Below, piece after piece: positions 8,228 to 17,111 of a stretch of 64,000 nucleotides of DNA. The stretch is taken from contig NZ_JANUGP010000004.1 of assembly GCF_024753135.1 (NCBI RefSeq), forward strand, positions 283,269-347,268, read 5' to 3'. The translations under genes were made by a program, and so were the position numbers. This stretch comes from Streptomyces pyxinicus. Lineage in GTDB: Bacteria; Actinomycetota; Actinomycetes; Streptomycetales; Streptomycetaceae. Position 1 is the stretch's first letter; the number at the start of each line of letters is the position of its first letter. A model generated the notes under the pieces. The model had not been told where the DNA came from. It searched no databases and was given only the letters and a program-made list of their open reading frames with translations.

Positions 8228-9448
8228 TCACCCCACCGTCACGCTCAGCTCCTCCAGGCCCCGGATCACGAAGTTCGGCTTGCGCTCCGGCCGCGCCGCC
8301 AGGGTCAGCGTGGGGGCCTGCACCAGCAGGGCCCGCATCGAGGCCGCCAGCTCGATGCGGGCCAGCGGGGCGCCGATGCAGTAGTGGATGCCCGCGCTGA
8401 AGGAGATGTGCGGGTTGTCGGCGCGGGCCAGGTCCAGGCGGCCCGGGTCGGCGAAGACCTCCGGGTCGTGGTTGGCCGCGCCGAAGAGCAGGGCGATCTC
8501 CGCGCCCCGGGGGATCGTCGTCCCGTCGATCTCGATGTCCTCCAGCACCCAGCGCTCGAAGAGCTGGAGCGGGGTGTCGTAGCGCATCAGCTCCTCGATC
8601 GCGGACGGGATCAGCGCGTGGTCGGCGCGCAGGGCCGCGAGCTGTCCGGGGTCGCGGAACAGCGCGTACCAGCCGTTCACCGTGGCGTTGACCGTCGCCT
8701 CGTGACCGGCGTTGAGCAGCAGGACGGCTGTGGAGATCATCTCCTGCTCGGTGAGCCGCTCCCCCTCGTCGTGCGCCGCGATGAGCCCGGAGATCAGGTC
8801 CTCACCCGGCTTCTCGCGGCGCTCGGCGATCAGCTCCCGCAGATACTCCGAGAACTCCACCGAAGCCCGCACCGCCCGCGCCGCCGTCTCCTCGGACGGG
8901 TTCAGCTCGTACATCCCGCAGATATCCGCCGACCAGGGCCGCAACGGCCCCCGGTCCGCCTCGGGAATCCCCAGCATCTCGGCGATCACCGCCACGGGCA
9001 GCGGCTCGGCCACCTCCCGCAGCAGATCCCCGCCGCCCCGCCTCACGAGTCCGGCGACCAGTTCGCTCGCCAGCTCCCGCACATACGGCTTCAGCCGCTC
9101 CACCGTGCGCGGCGTGAACGCCTTCGACACCAGCCGCCGGATCCGCGTGTGGTCCGGCGGCTCCAGGTCGAGCATCCCGTGGTCGTTGAGCGTGTGGAAC
9201 GGCTCGTGCTCGGCCGGTGGCGCGCTCCGCCCGAACTCCTCGTGCGAGAACCGGTGCTGGTACGACCGCCCGAGCCGCCGGTCCCTGAGCAGCGCCGACA
9301 CGTCCGCGTGCCGCGGCACCAGCCACTGGTCGGTCGCCTCGTACCGGATCACCCGCCCCCGCGCCCGCAACTCGGCGTAGGCGGGGTAGGGGTCCGCGAG
9401 GAACGCGGGGTCCCAGGGGTCGAAAGCGAGGTCACCAGCGTCTGCCAT
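8228..9448 (-). CDS. Cytochrome P450, CYP107-like
   Basis: A 406-residue soluble bacterial P450. The heme-thiolate loop FSAGIHYCIGAPLAR contains Cys357, the K-helix ExxR is EELMR (286-289), and the I-helix oxygen-activation motif is AGHEAT (about 247-252). Length and motifs fit class I P450s that take electrons from a ferredoxin. No ferredoxin or reductase gene is adjacent, so redox partners must be elsewhere. The context (core, not in a biosynthetic cluster) matches the CYP107U-type gene of this region in S. coelicolor as I remember it. The substrate is unknown. Confidence 0.94.
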   Translation of the reverse strand: MADAGDLAFDPWDPAFLADPYPAYAELRARGRVIRYEATDQWLVPRHADVSALLRDRRLGRSYQHRFSHEEFGRSAPPAEHEPFHTLNDHGMLDLEPPDHTRIRRLVSKAFTPRTVERLKPYVRELASELVAGLVRRGGGDLLREVAEPLPVAVIAEMLGIPEADRGPLRPWSADICGMYELNPSEETAARAVRASVEFSEYLRELIAERREKPGEDLISGLIAAHDEGERLTEQEMISTAVLLLNAGHEATVNATVNGWYALFRDPGQLAALRADHALIPSAIEELMRYDTPLQLFERWVLEDIEIDGTTIPRGAEIALLFGAANHDPEVFADPGRLDLARADNPHISFSAGIHYCIGAPLARIELAASMRALLVQAPTLTLAARPERKPNFVIRGLEELSVTVG

Positions 9449-9502
9449 GGACGGACCGTAGCCCCGGGCACCCCACCACGGCCAGGGTGGGGGAACGGCG
9501 GC

Positions 9503-10168
9503 TCAGCCCGGTGTCACCAAGCGGGCCTCGTAGGCGAAGACCGCCGCCTGGGTGCGGTCGCGCAGGCCGAGCTTCACCAGGACCCGGCTCACGTGGGTCT
9601 TGATCGTCGACTCCGCCACCACCAGGCGGCCGGCTATCTCCGCGTTCGACAGGCCCTGGGCGATGAGGATCAGGACCTCCGTCTCGCGTTCCGTCAGCTC
9701 CCCGTAGGCCGCCTGCGCCGCCTGCAGGGCGCGCGGAGGGCCCGCCAGCCGGGAGAACTCCGTGATCAGGCGCCGGGTGACCGAGGGGGCCAGCAGTGCC
9801 TCGCCGGAGGCCACCACCCGGACGCCGTCGGCCAGTTGGCGCGCCGAGGCGTCCTTCAGCAGGAAGCCGGAGGCGCCGGCACGCAGGGCCTGGTACACGT
9901 ACTCGTCCAGGTCGAACGTGGTCAGCACCAGGACCTTCGCCGCCTCGTCCGCGGCCACGATCTCCCGGGTCGCCTCGATGCCGTTCATCTCCGGCATCCG
10001 GATGTCCATCAGCACCACGTCCGGCGCCAGCTCCCGCACCCGGTCCACCGCCTGCCGGCCGTTGACGGCCTCGCCGACGACCTCGATGTCCGGCATCGCG
10101 TTCAGCAGGACCGAGAAGCCCTCGCGCACCATCATCTGGTCGTCGGCGACCAGTACGCGGATCGTCAT
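9503..10168 (-). CDS. NarL/FixJ-family response regulator
   Basis: A 221-residue two-component response regulator. The receiver domain (1-120) has the acidic pair D9/D10, the phospho-acceptor D55 in VVLMDIRMPEMNG and the conserved lysine in GFLLKD. The C-terminal LuxR-type HTH reads LTERETEVLILIAQG followed by AGRLVVAESTIKTHVSRVL. The start codon overlaps the stop of the upstream sensor kinase gene (ATGA), so the two are translationally coupled and form a pair. Targets are not evident. Confidence 0.96.
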   Translation of the reverse strand: MTIRVLVADDQMMVREGFSVLLNAMPDIEVVGEAVNGRQAVDRVRELAPDVVLMDIRMPEMNGIEATREIVAADEAAKVLVLTTFDLDEYVYQALRAGASGFLLKDASARQLADGVRVVASGEALLAPSVTRRLITEFSRLAGPPRALQAAQAAYGELTERETEVLILIAQGLSNAEIAGRLVVAESTIKTHVSRVLVKLGLRDRTQAAVFAYEARLVTPG

Positions 10169-11517
10169 GCCGCGTCCTCGTCCGCCGGGGCGGCCGGCAC
10201 CGGCAGGAACACCGACACCTCGTACCCGCCGTCGTCCGTCCGGCCCGCCGTCATCTCGCCGTTCAGCATCGAGACCCGCTCCCGCATCCCGGTGATGCCG
10301 TGCCCGGCGCCGGGCGACGGCTTGACCAGGTTCGGGGCCGGCGGCGGGCCGTTGACCACGCGCAGGCCGAGACCGCCGAGGACGTAGCCGATCTCCACCC
10401 GGGCGCTCGCCCCCGACGCGTGCCGCAGCGCGTTGCTCAGCGCCTCCTGCACGATCCGGTACGCCGACAGCTCCACACCCTGCGGCAGTTCCCGCACCGC
10501 GCCGGTCACCGTCTTCTCCACCTCAAGGCCGGCCTCCCGCACATTGGCGAGCAGTCCGTCCAGATCGGCGAGGGTGGGCTGCGGGGCGTCCGGCGCCGCG
10601 TAGTCCTCCGCGCGGACCACGCCCAGCACCCGGCGCAGCTCGGTCAGGGCCGCCACCGCGTTCTCCCGGATGGTGGCGAACGCCTTCTCCAGCTCCGGCG
10701 GCGGGTTCTCCACCCGGTAGGGCGCGGCCTCCGCCTGGATGGCGACCACCGACATGTGGTGGGCGACCACGTCGTGCAGCTCTCTGGCGATGGTCGTGCG
10801 CTCCTCCAGCAGGGTGCGCCGGGAACGCTCCACCGCGGTCACCGTCTGCTGGGCGGTCACCTCCTGCTGCGCCTCCCGGCGGATGTGCCGGACGGTGACG
10901 ACGAGCAGGATCAGCGCCGAGAAGAGGACCATCGGGCTCGCGTCGATGTCGTCGTGCCCGGCGCCGAGGACGGCCACGATCCAGGAGCCGTACAGCACGG
11001 TCAGCAGCCACATCCAGGCCGCGGTGCGCGGCCGGGTGCGTATCGCCACGACCGTGAGCACCGCCAGGTGGGAGAGGAAGCTGCCCTCCGCCCACGGCCA
11101 CGACTGCCAGTCGTCACCGACCAGTCCGACGACGGTGGTCGCGGCGAGCGAGAGCCAGAACGCGCCGGCCGGGCGCACCAGCGTCAGCAGCACCGGCCCC
11201 AGCGCGAGGAACCCGCACAGCAGCCCGGCCACCCCGTCGGTCCCGTTGCTCGCCAGGTTGAGGAGCATCGCCACCACACCGACGGCCGCCACCACCGTAT
11301 GCGGGGTCCAGAGCGCGTATGCACGCGGGCGGCCGGAGAAGCGGCGGGTGAAGTCGCTGTCGACGCGCAGGGGCGGCAGCGGGCGGTAGGCGAAGGCACC
11401 CGTCAAGAGGTCTTGGCGCAGCCCGCCCAGCAGTCCCGCGGCCAGCCGGAACTCCGGACTGCGGCGCCTGTCGGCCGCGCCCGGCCGTGTCGTCTGCTTG
11501 TGCGTCGTCTCGGTCAC
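10165..11517 (-). CDS. Two-component sensor histidine kinase (HPK7/NarX-type)
   Basis: About 450 residues with an N-terminal membrane domain of roughly six helices (residues about 70-210), a coiled-coil linker, the dimerisation/phosphoacceptor helix IARELHDVVAHHMSVV (His near residue 248) and an HATPase_c domain with AYRIVQEALSNALRHA and GHGITGMRERV. This is the class that pairs with NarL-type regulators, and the regulator gene directly follows with a 4-bp overlap. The extracytoplasmic loops are short, so the stimulus is probably membrane-associated. The GTG at 11517 is preferred; a TTG two codons upstream is an alternative, and neither has a strong ribosome-binding site. Confidence 0.93.
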   Translation of the reverse strand: MTETTHKQTTRPGAADRRRSPEFRLAAGLLGGLRQDLLTGAFAYRPLPPLRVDSDFTRRFSGRPRAYALWTPHTVVAAVGVVAMLLNLASNGTDGVAGLLCGFLALGPVLLTLVRPAGAFWLSLAATTVVGLVGDDWQSWPWAEGSFLSHLAVLTVVAIRTRPRTAAWMWLLTVLYGSWIVAVLGAGHDDIDASPMVLFSALILLVVTVRHIRREAQQEVTAQQTVTAVERSRRTLLEERTTIARELHDVVAHHMSVVAIQAEAAPYRVENPPPELEKAFATIRENAVAALTELRRVLGVVRAEDYAAPDAPQPTLADLDGLLANVREAGLEVEKTVTGAVRELPQGVELSAYRIVQEALSNALRHASGASARVEIGYVLGGLGLRVVNGPPPAPNLVKPSPGAGHGITGMRERVSMLNGEMTAGRTDDGGYEVSVFLPVPAAPADEDAA

Positions 11518-11610
11518 AGGCAAAACGGTAGGCGCTGGGCCGGGGCGCGGTCGTCACCAGTGAGAGGGGTCCCTCGGCATCCCTCTCAAGTACTACGCAC
11601 GGTGGTTGGA

Positions 11611-12504
11611 TCACCACGCCAGTTGGGCGATCTCCTCCGTCACCACCGCGCAGGCGTTCGCCGCCGGGTCGATCAGGGGGAAGTGGCCCACGTCCGCCAG
11701 CAGGGTCAGGCCCACCGTCTCGCCCGCCTTCGCCGCGGCTTCCACGTACGCCTCGGCCACCGCCTGGGGGACGACCGTGTCGGCGCTGCCCTGGACGAGG
11801 GTGGTCGCGATGCCGGTCGGCAGGAGGAGGGCGGGGTCGGCGTAGGGGCGGCGGTCGGTGACGGTGTCCTCTTCCGCCCCCGCCCGGCTGCCGAGGAGTT
11901 GGGCGGCCGCGTCGCCGCAGACGTCCAGTTTCCCGGCGAGTGCGAAGTCCGCGATGGGGGCCAGGGCGACGACTCCGCGCAGGGGGGCCGGGCCGGCGGT
12001 GCGCCAAGGAGCGTCGGCGGGGAGGACGTGGCGGGCCGCAGCCCACAGGGCGAGGTGGCCGCCGGCGGAGTGGCCGGTGAGGACCGTGCGGCGGAGGTCG
12101 GCCGTGGGGAGGGCCGCTCTCGCGAGGTCCGGGAGGGCGTCCAGGGCTGCGGCGACGTCGTCGAAGGTGTCGGGCCAGCGGCCGGCGGTCTCGGTCGCGT
12201 TCGGGGTTTTCTCGGGGGCGCCTCGTCTGTACTCGATGTTCGCCACGGCGTAGCCGCTGTGGGCCAGGTGGGCGGTGAAGGGGGTGATGTGGTGGCGGTC
12301 GTAGGGGGAGCGCCAGGCTCCGCCGTGCAGGACCACGACGAGGGGGGCGGTCTGGGGGGTGCCGGTGGTGTGGGGGGCGTAGAAGTCGATCACCTGGTCG
12401 GGGTGGTTCCCGTAGGGGGCGGTGGTGTCGGGGGCGACCGGGGGGTGCGAGAAGGCCGACTTCTCTTCGGCGGCGGCGCGGTGTGCGGCGGCGTCGGCTG
12501 GCAT
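11611..12504 (-). CDS. kynB: Alpha/beta hydrolase, probable kynurenine formamidase
   Basis: A 297-residue alpha/beta hydrolase with the oxyanion-hole motif HGGAW (60-64), the nucleophile elbow GHSAGGH (Ser146), a downstream Asp in QGSADTVVP and the catalytic His in DVGHFPL. The HGGxW motif is typical of arylformamidases, which hydrolyse N-formylkynurenine to kynurenine. Kynureninase and tryptophan 2,3-dioxygenase genes lie immediately upstream on the same strand, which supports that role. The ATG at 12504 starts the family-like sequence; the frame continues upstream as low-complexity Pro/Arg-rich sequence that I regard as non-coding. Confidence 0.82.
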   Translation of the reverse strand: MPADAAAHRAAAEEKSAFSHPPVAPDTTAPYGNHPDQVIDFYAPHTTGTPQTAPLVVVLHGGAWRSPYDRHHITPFTAHLAHSGYAVANIEYRRGAPEKTPNATETAGRWPDTFDDVAAALDALPDLARAALPTADLRRTVLTGHSAGGHLALWAAARHVLPADAPWRTAGPAPLRGVVALAPIADFALAGKLDVCGDAAAQLLGSRAGAEEDTVTDRRPYADPALLLPTGIATTLVQGSADTVVPQAVAEAYVEAAAKAGETVGLTLLADVGHFPLIDPAANACAVVTEEIAQLAW

Positions 12505-12861
12505 GGGTCGGCCTCTCGTGCGGAGCGGGTGGTGCGGACGGGGGCGGGGCTTCGTCCGGTGCGGGTTGGCGGGGACGGTATCAGGGGGGCGGGACCGGGC
12601 GGGGGTGGGGTGCTCGTAGGGGTGCCCTGCGCTGCTGCGGGGCGTTCGCGGGGGCACCCTGTGCTGCACCCGGGCGGGGGTCGGGGCTCTTGCCCGCGCT
12701 TGCGGGGTGCCGCCTGCGCCCACCCGTGCCGCCCCTTGCGGCACGCCTGCCCGCAGGTCAGCGGGGCCGCCGTAACGCCGACCGGTACCGCCGCGCGCGG
12801 CACGCCTGACCGCAGGCCAGCAGGGGCGCGGGCAGGCGGGCCGCGAGTGGCTCCGTCTGCT
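12505..12861. repeat. 357-bp gene-free region with imperfect GC-rich repeats
   Basis: Between kynB and kynU no convincing gene is present; translations in all frames are Pro/Arg low-complexity. Near-identical blocks sharing GCGGCACGCCTG-n-CCGCAGG-n-CAGC occur at about 12738-12760 and 12797-12819, and other GGGTGCC/GGCACCC hairpins lie at about 12620-12660. The repeated segments can fold into stems and may terminate or process the kynA-kynU transcript. Confidence 0.55.
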
Positions 12862-14055
12862 CTAGTTCAGCACCTCCCCCAGGACCCGGGCCGCTCGTTC
12901 CACGTCCGTGAAGCTGACGTAGAGCGGGGTGAAGCCGAAGCGGAGGATGTCGGGGTGGCGGAAGTCGCCCACCACGCCTCGGGCGATGAGGGCGGGCATG
13001 ACCTCGGCCGCGTCGGGGCAGCGCAGGGCGATCTGGCTGCCCCGGTGGGCGTGCGCGGCCGGGGTCACCGGTTCGACCCGGCCCGGTTCCGTGCGGGCGC
13101 CGACGCACTCCAGGAAGAAGTCCGTCAGGGCCAGGGACTTCGCGCGGACCGCCTCGACCCGGACGCCGTCCCAGACGTCCAGGGCCGCCTCAAGGGCCAG
13201 CATGGAGAGGATGTCCGGCGTGCCCACGCGCCCGCGCTGCGCGCCCGGGGCCGGGGCGTAGGACGGGCTCATGCCGAAGGGCTCCGCGTGGGAGTTCCAG
13301 CCGGGCAGCGGGGAGTCGAAGTCACCTTGCAGCGAGCGGCGGACGTAGAGGTACGCCGGGGAACCCGGGCCGCCGTTCAGGTACTTGTAGGTGCAGCCCA
13401 CCGCCAGGTCGACCCCGTGCTCGTCCAGCCCGACCGGCAGCGCGCCCGCGCTGTGGCACAGGTCCCACACTGCGAGGGCGCCTGCGGAGTGGACCGCGGC
13501 CGTCAGCGCCGGCAGGTCGTGCAGCCGGCCGGTGCGGTAGTCGACGTGGTTGAGCAGGACCGCGGCCGTGCGGTCGGACAGGGCCGACGGCACCTCGTCC
13601 GGCGTCACCGGGCGCAGCGTCCGGCCGGTCAGCCGGGCGGCGGACTCGGCGATGTAGCCGTCCGTCGGGAAGGTGGTGGCGTCCACCAGCAGCTCGTCCC
13701 GCCCCGGACCGCGCAGGTCGGCCATGCGAACCGCCGCGACCAGGGCCTTGAAGACGTTCACGCTGGTGGAGTCGCCCACCACGATCTGGCCCGGCGCCGC
13801 CCCGACCAGCGGCGCGATCCGGTCCCCGATCCGCTCGGGCGCGGTCCACCAGCCGCTCTCCTCCCACGAGCGGATGCGCAGTTCGCCCCACTGGCGGCGC
13901 ACCACGTCCGCGATCCGGTCGGGGACGCCGGCCGGCAGCGCGCCGAGCGAGTTGCCGTCCAGGTAGACGACGTCGTCCAGGACGAAGCGGGAGCGCAGCG
14001 GGGCGAGCGCGTCCTCGGCGTCCAGTTTCTCCGCCCGCCGGGCCAGTTCAGACAT
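12862..14055 (-). CDS. kynU: Kynureninase
   Basis: A 397-residue PLP enzyme that cleaves kynurenine to anthranilate and alanine. Visible family marks are the N-terminal VYLDGNSLGALP, the substrate-binding stretch around WGELRIRSWEESGWW, the aspartate in VWDLCHSAGALP and the PLP lysine in GCTYKYLNGGPGSPA. Length is normal. The ATG at 14055 overlaps the stop of the upstream tryptophan 2,3-dioxygenase gene by a few bases, which indicates coupled translation. With kynA and kynB this makes a tryptophan-to-anthranilate route. No downstream anthranilate or 3-hydroxyanthranilate degradation genes are in the window. Confidence 0.95.
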   Translation of the reverse strand: MSELARRAEKLDAEDALAPLRSRFVLDDVVYLDGNSLGALPAGVPDRIADVVRRQWGELRIRSWEESGWWTAPERIGDRIAPLVGAAPGQIVVGDSTSVNVFKALVAAVRMADLRGPGRDELLVDATTFPTDGYIAESAARLTGRTLRPVTPDEVPSALSDRTAAVLLNHVDYRTGRLHDLPALTAAVHSAGALAVWDLCHSAGALPVGLDEHGVDLAVGCTYKYLNGGPGSPAYLYVRRSLQGDFDSPLPGWNSHAEPFGMSPSYAPAPGAQRGRVGTPDILSMLALEAALDVWDGVRVEAVRAKSLALTDFFLECVGARTEPGRVEPVTPAAHAHRGSQIALRCPDAAEVMPALIARGVVGDFRHPDILRFGFTPLYVSFTDVERAARVLGEVLN

Positions 14056-14896
14056 GGGACCTCGCCGTCCACAGCTCGGGGAACACGTTGTTGCGGGCGC
14101 GCTTCTCCAGCCAGGCCACGCCGGCCGAGCCGCCGGTGCCGGTCTTCGCGCCCATCGCGCGGCGGGTGGCGACCAGGTGGTCGTTGCGCCAGCGCCACAC
14201 CAGCTCGGCGACATCGCTCAACGCCTCGCCGAGGCGGGCGAGTTCGGCGCTCTCGTCGCCCGCGTAGATCTCCGCCCAGACCGCCTCGACGGCGCCGGAG
14301 GGCTCGTGGCGCCGGGCCACGTCGCGGTCGAGCACGGAGTCGGGGACGGCGTGGCCGCGGCGGGCCAGCAGCCGCAGCACCTCGTCGTACAGGCTCGGCT
14401 CGTGCAGCGCCTTCTCCAGCTCGGCGTGGGCGCGCGGGGCGCCGCGGTGCGGGACGAGCATGGACGCGGACTTCTCGCCGAGCAGGAACTCCAGGCGCCG
14501 GTACATCGCCGACTGGAAGCCGGACCCCTCGCCGAGGGCGCCGCGGTAGGAGTTGAACTGGGCGGGGGTGAGCTGGCCGAGCGGCCGCCAGGAGGCGTTC
14601 AGCGCCTCCAGCTCCCGTACCGAGCGCTTCAGCGCGGCGATCGCGGTCGGCACGTCGTCCGAGCGCAGCGCCCGCGCGGCCGTCTCCCACTCGTGCACGA
14701 TCACCGTGAACCACAGCTCCATGACCTGGGTGGTGACCAGGAAGACCATCTCGCCGGGATCGTCGGAGAGGGTGTGCTGGAGGTGGGTGAGGACGTCCGC
14801 CTTGACGTAGTCCTCGTACGGCGTGGTACCGGCGAAGTCGAGATGCGGGGTCTCGGGCTCAGCGGCCTCGGAAGGGGGGTGAGCCTGGTGGGACAT
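14048..14896 (-). CDS. kynA: Tryptophan 2,3-dioxygenase
   Basis: A 282-residue heme dioxygenase converting L-tryptophan to N-formylkynurenine. Conserved features are YEDYVKADVLTHLQ, VTTQVMELWFTVIVHEW, the FNSYRGALGEGSGFQSAMYR substrate-binding region and the C-terminal WRWRNDHLVATRRAMG containing the helix near the heme and the GTGGSAG loop. The ATG at 14896 has a good site (CAGGAGA) upstream. Its stop overlaps the kynureninase start, so the two are one transcription unit. A hairpin terminator at 15002-15025 separates it from the upstream DUF3151 gene. Confidence 0.96.
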   Translation of the reverse strand: MSHQAHPPSEAAEPETPHLDFAGTTPYEDYVKADVLTHLQHTLSDDPGEMVFLVTTQVMELWFTVIVHEWETAARALRSDDVPTAIAALKRSVRELEALNASWRPLGQLTPAQFNSYRGALGEGSGFQSAMYRRLEFLLGEKSASMLVPHRGAPRAHAELEKALHEPSLYDEVLRLLARRGHAVPDSVLDRDVARRHEPSGAVEAVWAEIYAGDESAELARLGEALSDVAELVWRWRNDHLVATRRAMGAKTGTGGSAGVAWLEKRARNNVFPELWTARSHV

Positions 14897-15001
14897 CGCT
14901 GTCTCCTGTAGTACTCCGGGTAGCGGTCCGCCCCTGCCGATGCCGGCACGGGGGCCCCGGTCCCCAAGCGGAATCCTCTGCAATCCCCCCGGATACGGCA
15001 A

Positions 15002-15025
15002 GGCCCGTCCGCCGTCGGACGGGCC
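15002..15025 (-). terminator. Hairpin terminator between DUF3151 gene and kynA
   Basis: A 10-bp perfect stem (GGCCCGTCCG / CGGACGGGCC) with a CCGT loop, downstream of the DUF3151 stop and upstream of kynA. Next to it, directly at the DUF3151 stop codon, lie three tandem 11-bp units of the form GACCCCCACGG (15061-15093). Confidence 0.7.
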
Positions 15026-15094
15026 ACACCGGGTACGGCCACCGGGTACGGCCCTGACGAGACCCCCACGGGACCCCCACGGGACCCCTACGGG

Positions 15095-15508
15095 TCAGCC
15101 CAGGGTCTGGGCCGCCGTCGCGGAGGAGTCCTTCAGGAACTGGGAGCAGCGCTCGTACTCCTCCTGCTCGCCGATGGCGCCGGCGGCGCGGGCGAGGGCG
15201 TGCAGGGCGCGCAGGAAGCCGCGGTTCGGCTCGTGCTCCCACGGCACCGGGCCGTGGCCCTTCCAGCCGCTGCGGCGCAGGGAGTCCAGGCCGCGGTGGT
15301 AGCCCGTACGGGCGTAGGCGTACGACTCCACGACCGCGCCGCGCTCGAACGCCTCGTCGGCCAGCTGGGCCCAGGCGAGCGAGGAGGTGGGGTACTTGGC
15401 GGCGACGTCCGCGGGCGCGGTGCCCTGGGCGAGCAACTCGCGCGGCTCCGGGTCGTCGGGGAGGTGGGTCGGGGGCGGGCCGCCGAGGAGGTTCTCGTGC
15501 ATCGTCAT
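15095..15508 (-). CDS. DUF3151 family protein
   Basis: A 137-residue actinobacterial protein of unknown function. It matches my memory of DUF3151 in length and in its conserved features: LPDDPEP near the N terminus, AWAQLADEAFERG, YAYARTGYHRGLDSLRRSGWKGHGPVPWEHEPNRGFLRAL and an alanine-rich C terminus. The helical pattern with paired tyrosines resembles a TPR-like fold. It starts four bases after the stop of the upstream MFS transporter gene, so the two are probably cotranslated. No function is inferred from this. Confidence 0.88.
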   Translation of the reverse strand: MTMHENLLGGPPPTHLPDDPEPRELLAQGTAPADVAAKYPTSSLAWAQLADEAFERGAVVESYAYARTGYHRGLDSLRRSGWKGHGPVPWEHEPNRGFLRALHALARAAGAIGEQEEYERCSQFLKDSSATAAQTLG

Positions 15509-15512
15509 GGGT

Positions 15513-17015
15513 TCAGTCTGTCACCGGACGGTGCGAGCGGCCCCCGCCCGCCCTCGGCGCGGAGCCGGACTCCCCGGTCTCCAGCGGCGGGCACGTCACC
15601 GAGCCGTGGATGTGGCACTCGGGGCGGCGGCAGCCGGGGCCCGGCCGGCGTACCAGGGTGAAGGCCAGGGCCGCGCCCAGCACCAGGACGCCCGCGCAGA
15701 CCGGCATCGCCCGGTCGAAGGAGCGGTCGAAGGCGGCCGGGTCGCGGTAGGCGTCCGGGCCCATCCCGGTGAGCAGCGGCAGCGCGGCCACCGCGACCAG
15801 GCTCGCCGCCCGGGCCGCCGCGTTGTTGATGCCGCTGGCCAGCCCGGCGCGGGAGGCGTCGACGGAGGCGAGGACGGTGGCGGTGAGCGGCGCGACCAGG
15901 GTGACCATGCCGGCGCCCATCACCAGCAGCGCGGGCAGCACGTCCAGCGGGTAGGAGGCGCCCGGGCCGACCCGGAGCGTCAGCAGCATCGCCGCCGCGC
16001 ACAGCAGCGGGCCGACGGTGAGCGGCAGCCGGGGCCCGGTGCGGTCGGCGAGGGCGCCTGAGCGGGCGGAGAACAGCAGCATCAGGACGGTGGTCGGCAG
16101 CAGGGCCGTACCGGCGCCCAGCGGCGAGTAGCCGGCCACCACCTGGAGCTGGAGGGCGGTGAGGAAGAAGAAGCCGCCGAAGGCCGCGTACACGCACAGT
16201 GTGACCAGGTTGACGGCCGTGAACCGGCGCGAGGCGAAGATGCCGGGCGGCAGCATCGGGTCGGCGCGGCGCCGCTCGGTGTACACGAAGGCGACCGCGA
16301 CGGCCACGCCCGCGGCACCGGTCAGGGCGACGGCGAGCGAGCCGGTGTTCGCCTCGGTCAGCGCGTACGTCAGCAGGGCGAGGGCCAGGGCGCCGAGGGC
16401 CGCGCCGAGGACGTCGAAACGGCCGTGCGAGCGGGCGTCCGACGACTCCGGTACGTGCCGCAGGGCGACCGGGACGCACAGCAGGGCCAGCGGGATGTTC
16501 AGCAGGAACACCCAGCGCCAGCCGGGCCCGGCGACCAGCCAGCCGCCCAGGAAGGGGCCGACCGCCGCGCCGACGCCGCCGAACCCGGACCACAGGCCGA
16601 CGGCCCGGCTGCGGTCGTCGGGGTGGAAGGAGGCCTGGATGAGGGCGAGGGAGCCGGGGGTCAGCAGCGCTCCGCCGACGCCCTGGAGGGCGCGGGCGGC
16701 GACGAGCACCCCGGAGGTGGGGGCGAGTCCGCAGGCCAGGGAGGCGGCGGCGAACCACACCACGCCGAGCACGAAGACCTTGCGGCGCCCGTAGTGGTCG
16801 CCGAGGGAGCCGCCCAGCAGGATCAGCCCGGCCAGCGTGACCATGTACGCGTTGACCGTCCACTGGAGCGCGGCCAGGCTCGCGTCCAGGTCGCGGCCGA
16901 TGGCGGGGAGCGCCACGTTGACGACAGTCGAGTCCAGCAGGGCCATGCTGGAGCCGAGGACCGTGGTCAGCAGGATCCACGTGCCCTGCGGGGAGGCCAG
17001 CCGGACGTCGGGCAT
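15513..17015 (-). CDS. MFS drug exporter of the DHA2 (14-TMS) family with Cys/His tail
   Basis: A 500-residue proton-driven exporter. About 14 hydrophobic helices are evident. Motif D-like DSTVVNVALPAIGRDL follows helix 1, motif A is GGSLGDHYGRRKVFVLG, and the motif C-like GAAVGPFLGGWLV lies in helix 5; these mark the EmrB/QacA-type drug:H+ antiporters. The C-terminal 45 residues after the last helix are hydrophilic and contain CRRPECHIHGSVTCPP, an unusual Cys/His cluster for this family that might bind metal. The gene lies 4 bp before the DUF3151 gene. The substrate is unknown. Confidence 0.92.
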   Translation of the reverse strand: MPDVRLASPQGTWILLTTVLGSSMALLDSTVVNVALPAIGRDLDASLAALQWTVNAYMVTLAGLILLGGSLGDHYGRRKVFVLGVVWFAAASLACGLAPTSGVLVAARALQGVGGALLTPGSLALIQASFHPDDRSRAVGLWSGFGGVGAAVGPFLGGWLVAGPGWRWVFLLNIPLALLCVPVALRHVPESSDARSHGRFDVLGAALGALALALLTYALTEANTGSLAVALTGAAGVAVAVAFVYTERRRADPMLPPGIFASRRFTAVNLVTLCVYAAFGGFFFLTALQLQVVAGYSPLGAGTALLPTTVLMLLFSARSGALADRTGPRLPLTVGPLLCAAAMLLTLRVGPGASYPLDVLPALLVMGAGMVTLVAPLTATVLASVDASRAGLASGINNAAARAASLVAVAALPLLTGMGPDAYRDPAAFDRSFDRAMPVCAGVLVLGAALAFTLVRRPGPGCRRPECHIHGSVTCPPLETGESGSAPRAGGGRSHRPVTD

Positions 17016-17032
17016 GCTCCCAGGTATACAGC

Positions 17033-17063
17033 GGGCCCGGCGGCACAGACAGCCGCCGGGCCC
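17033..17063 (-). terminator. Hairpin terminator between fba and the MFS gene
   Basis: GGGCCCGGCGGC pairs perfectly with GCCGCCGGGCCC around a 7-nt loop, between the fba stop and the MFS start on the same strand. Confidence 0.75.
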
Positions 17064-17111
17064 AACCGGAGGTACCCGTGGGGACGGCCGTGGCGACCGC
17101 CCCGGTACGGC

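Noticed and set aside
10300..14556. 1418-codon open frame on the plus strand
   Set aside because: Arg/Gly/His-rich translation opposite the sensor kinase, kynB, kynU and kynA genes; an antisense shadow typical of GC-rich DNA.
15061..15093. Possible CRISPR-like array
   Set aside because: Three adjacent 11-bp units without spacers; simple tandem repetition near a terminator.
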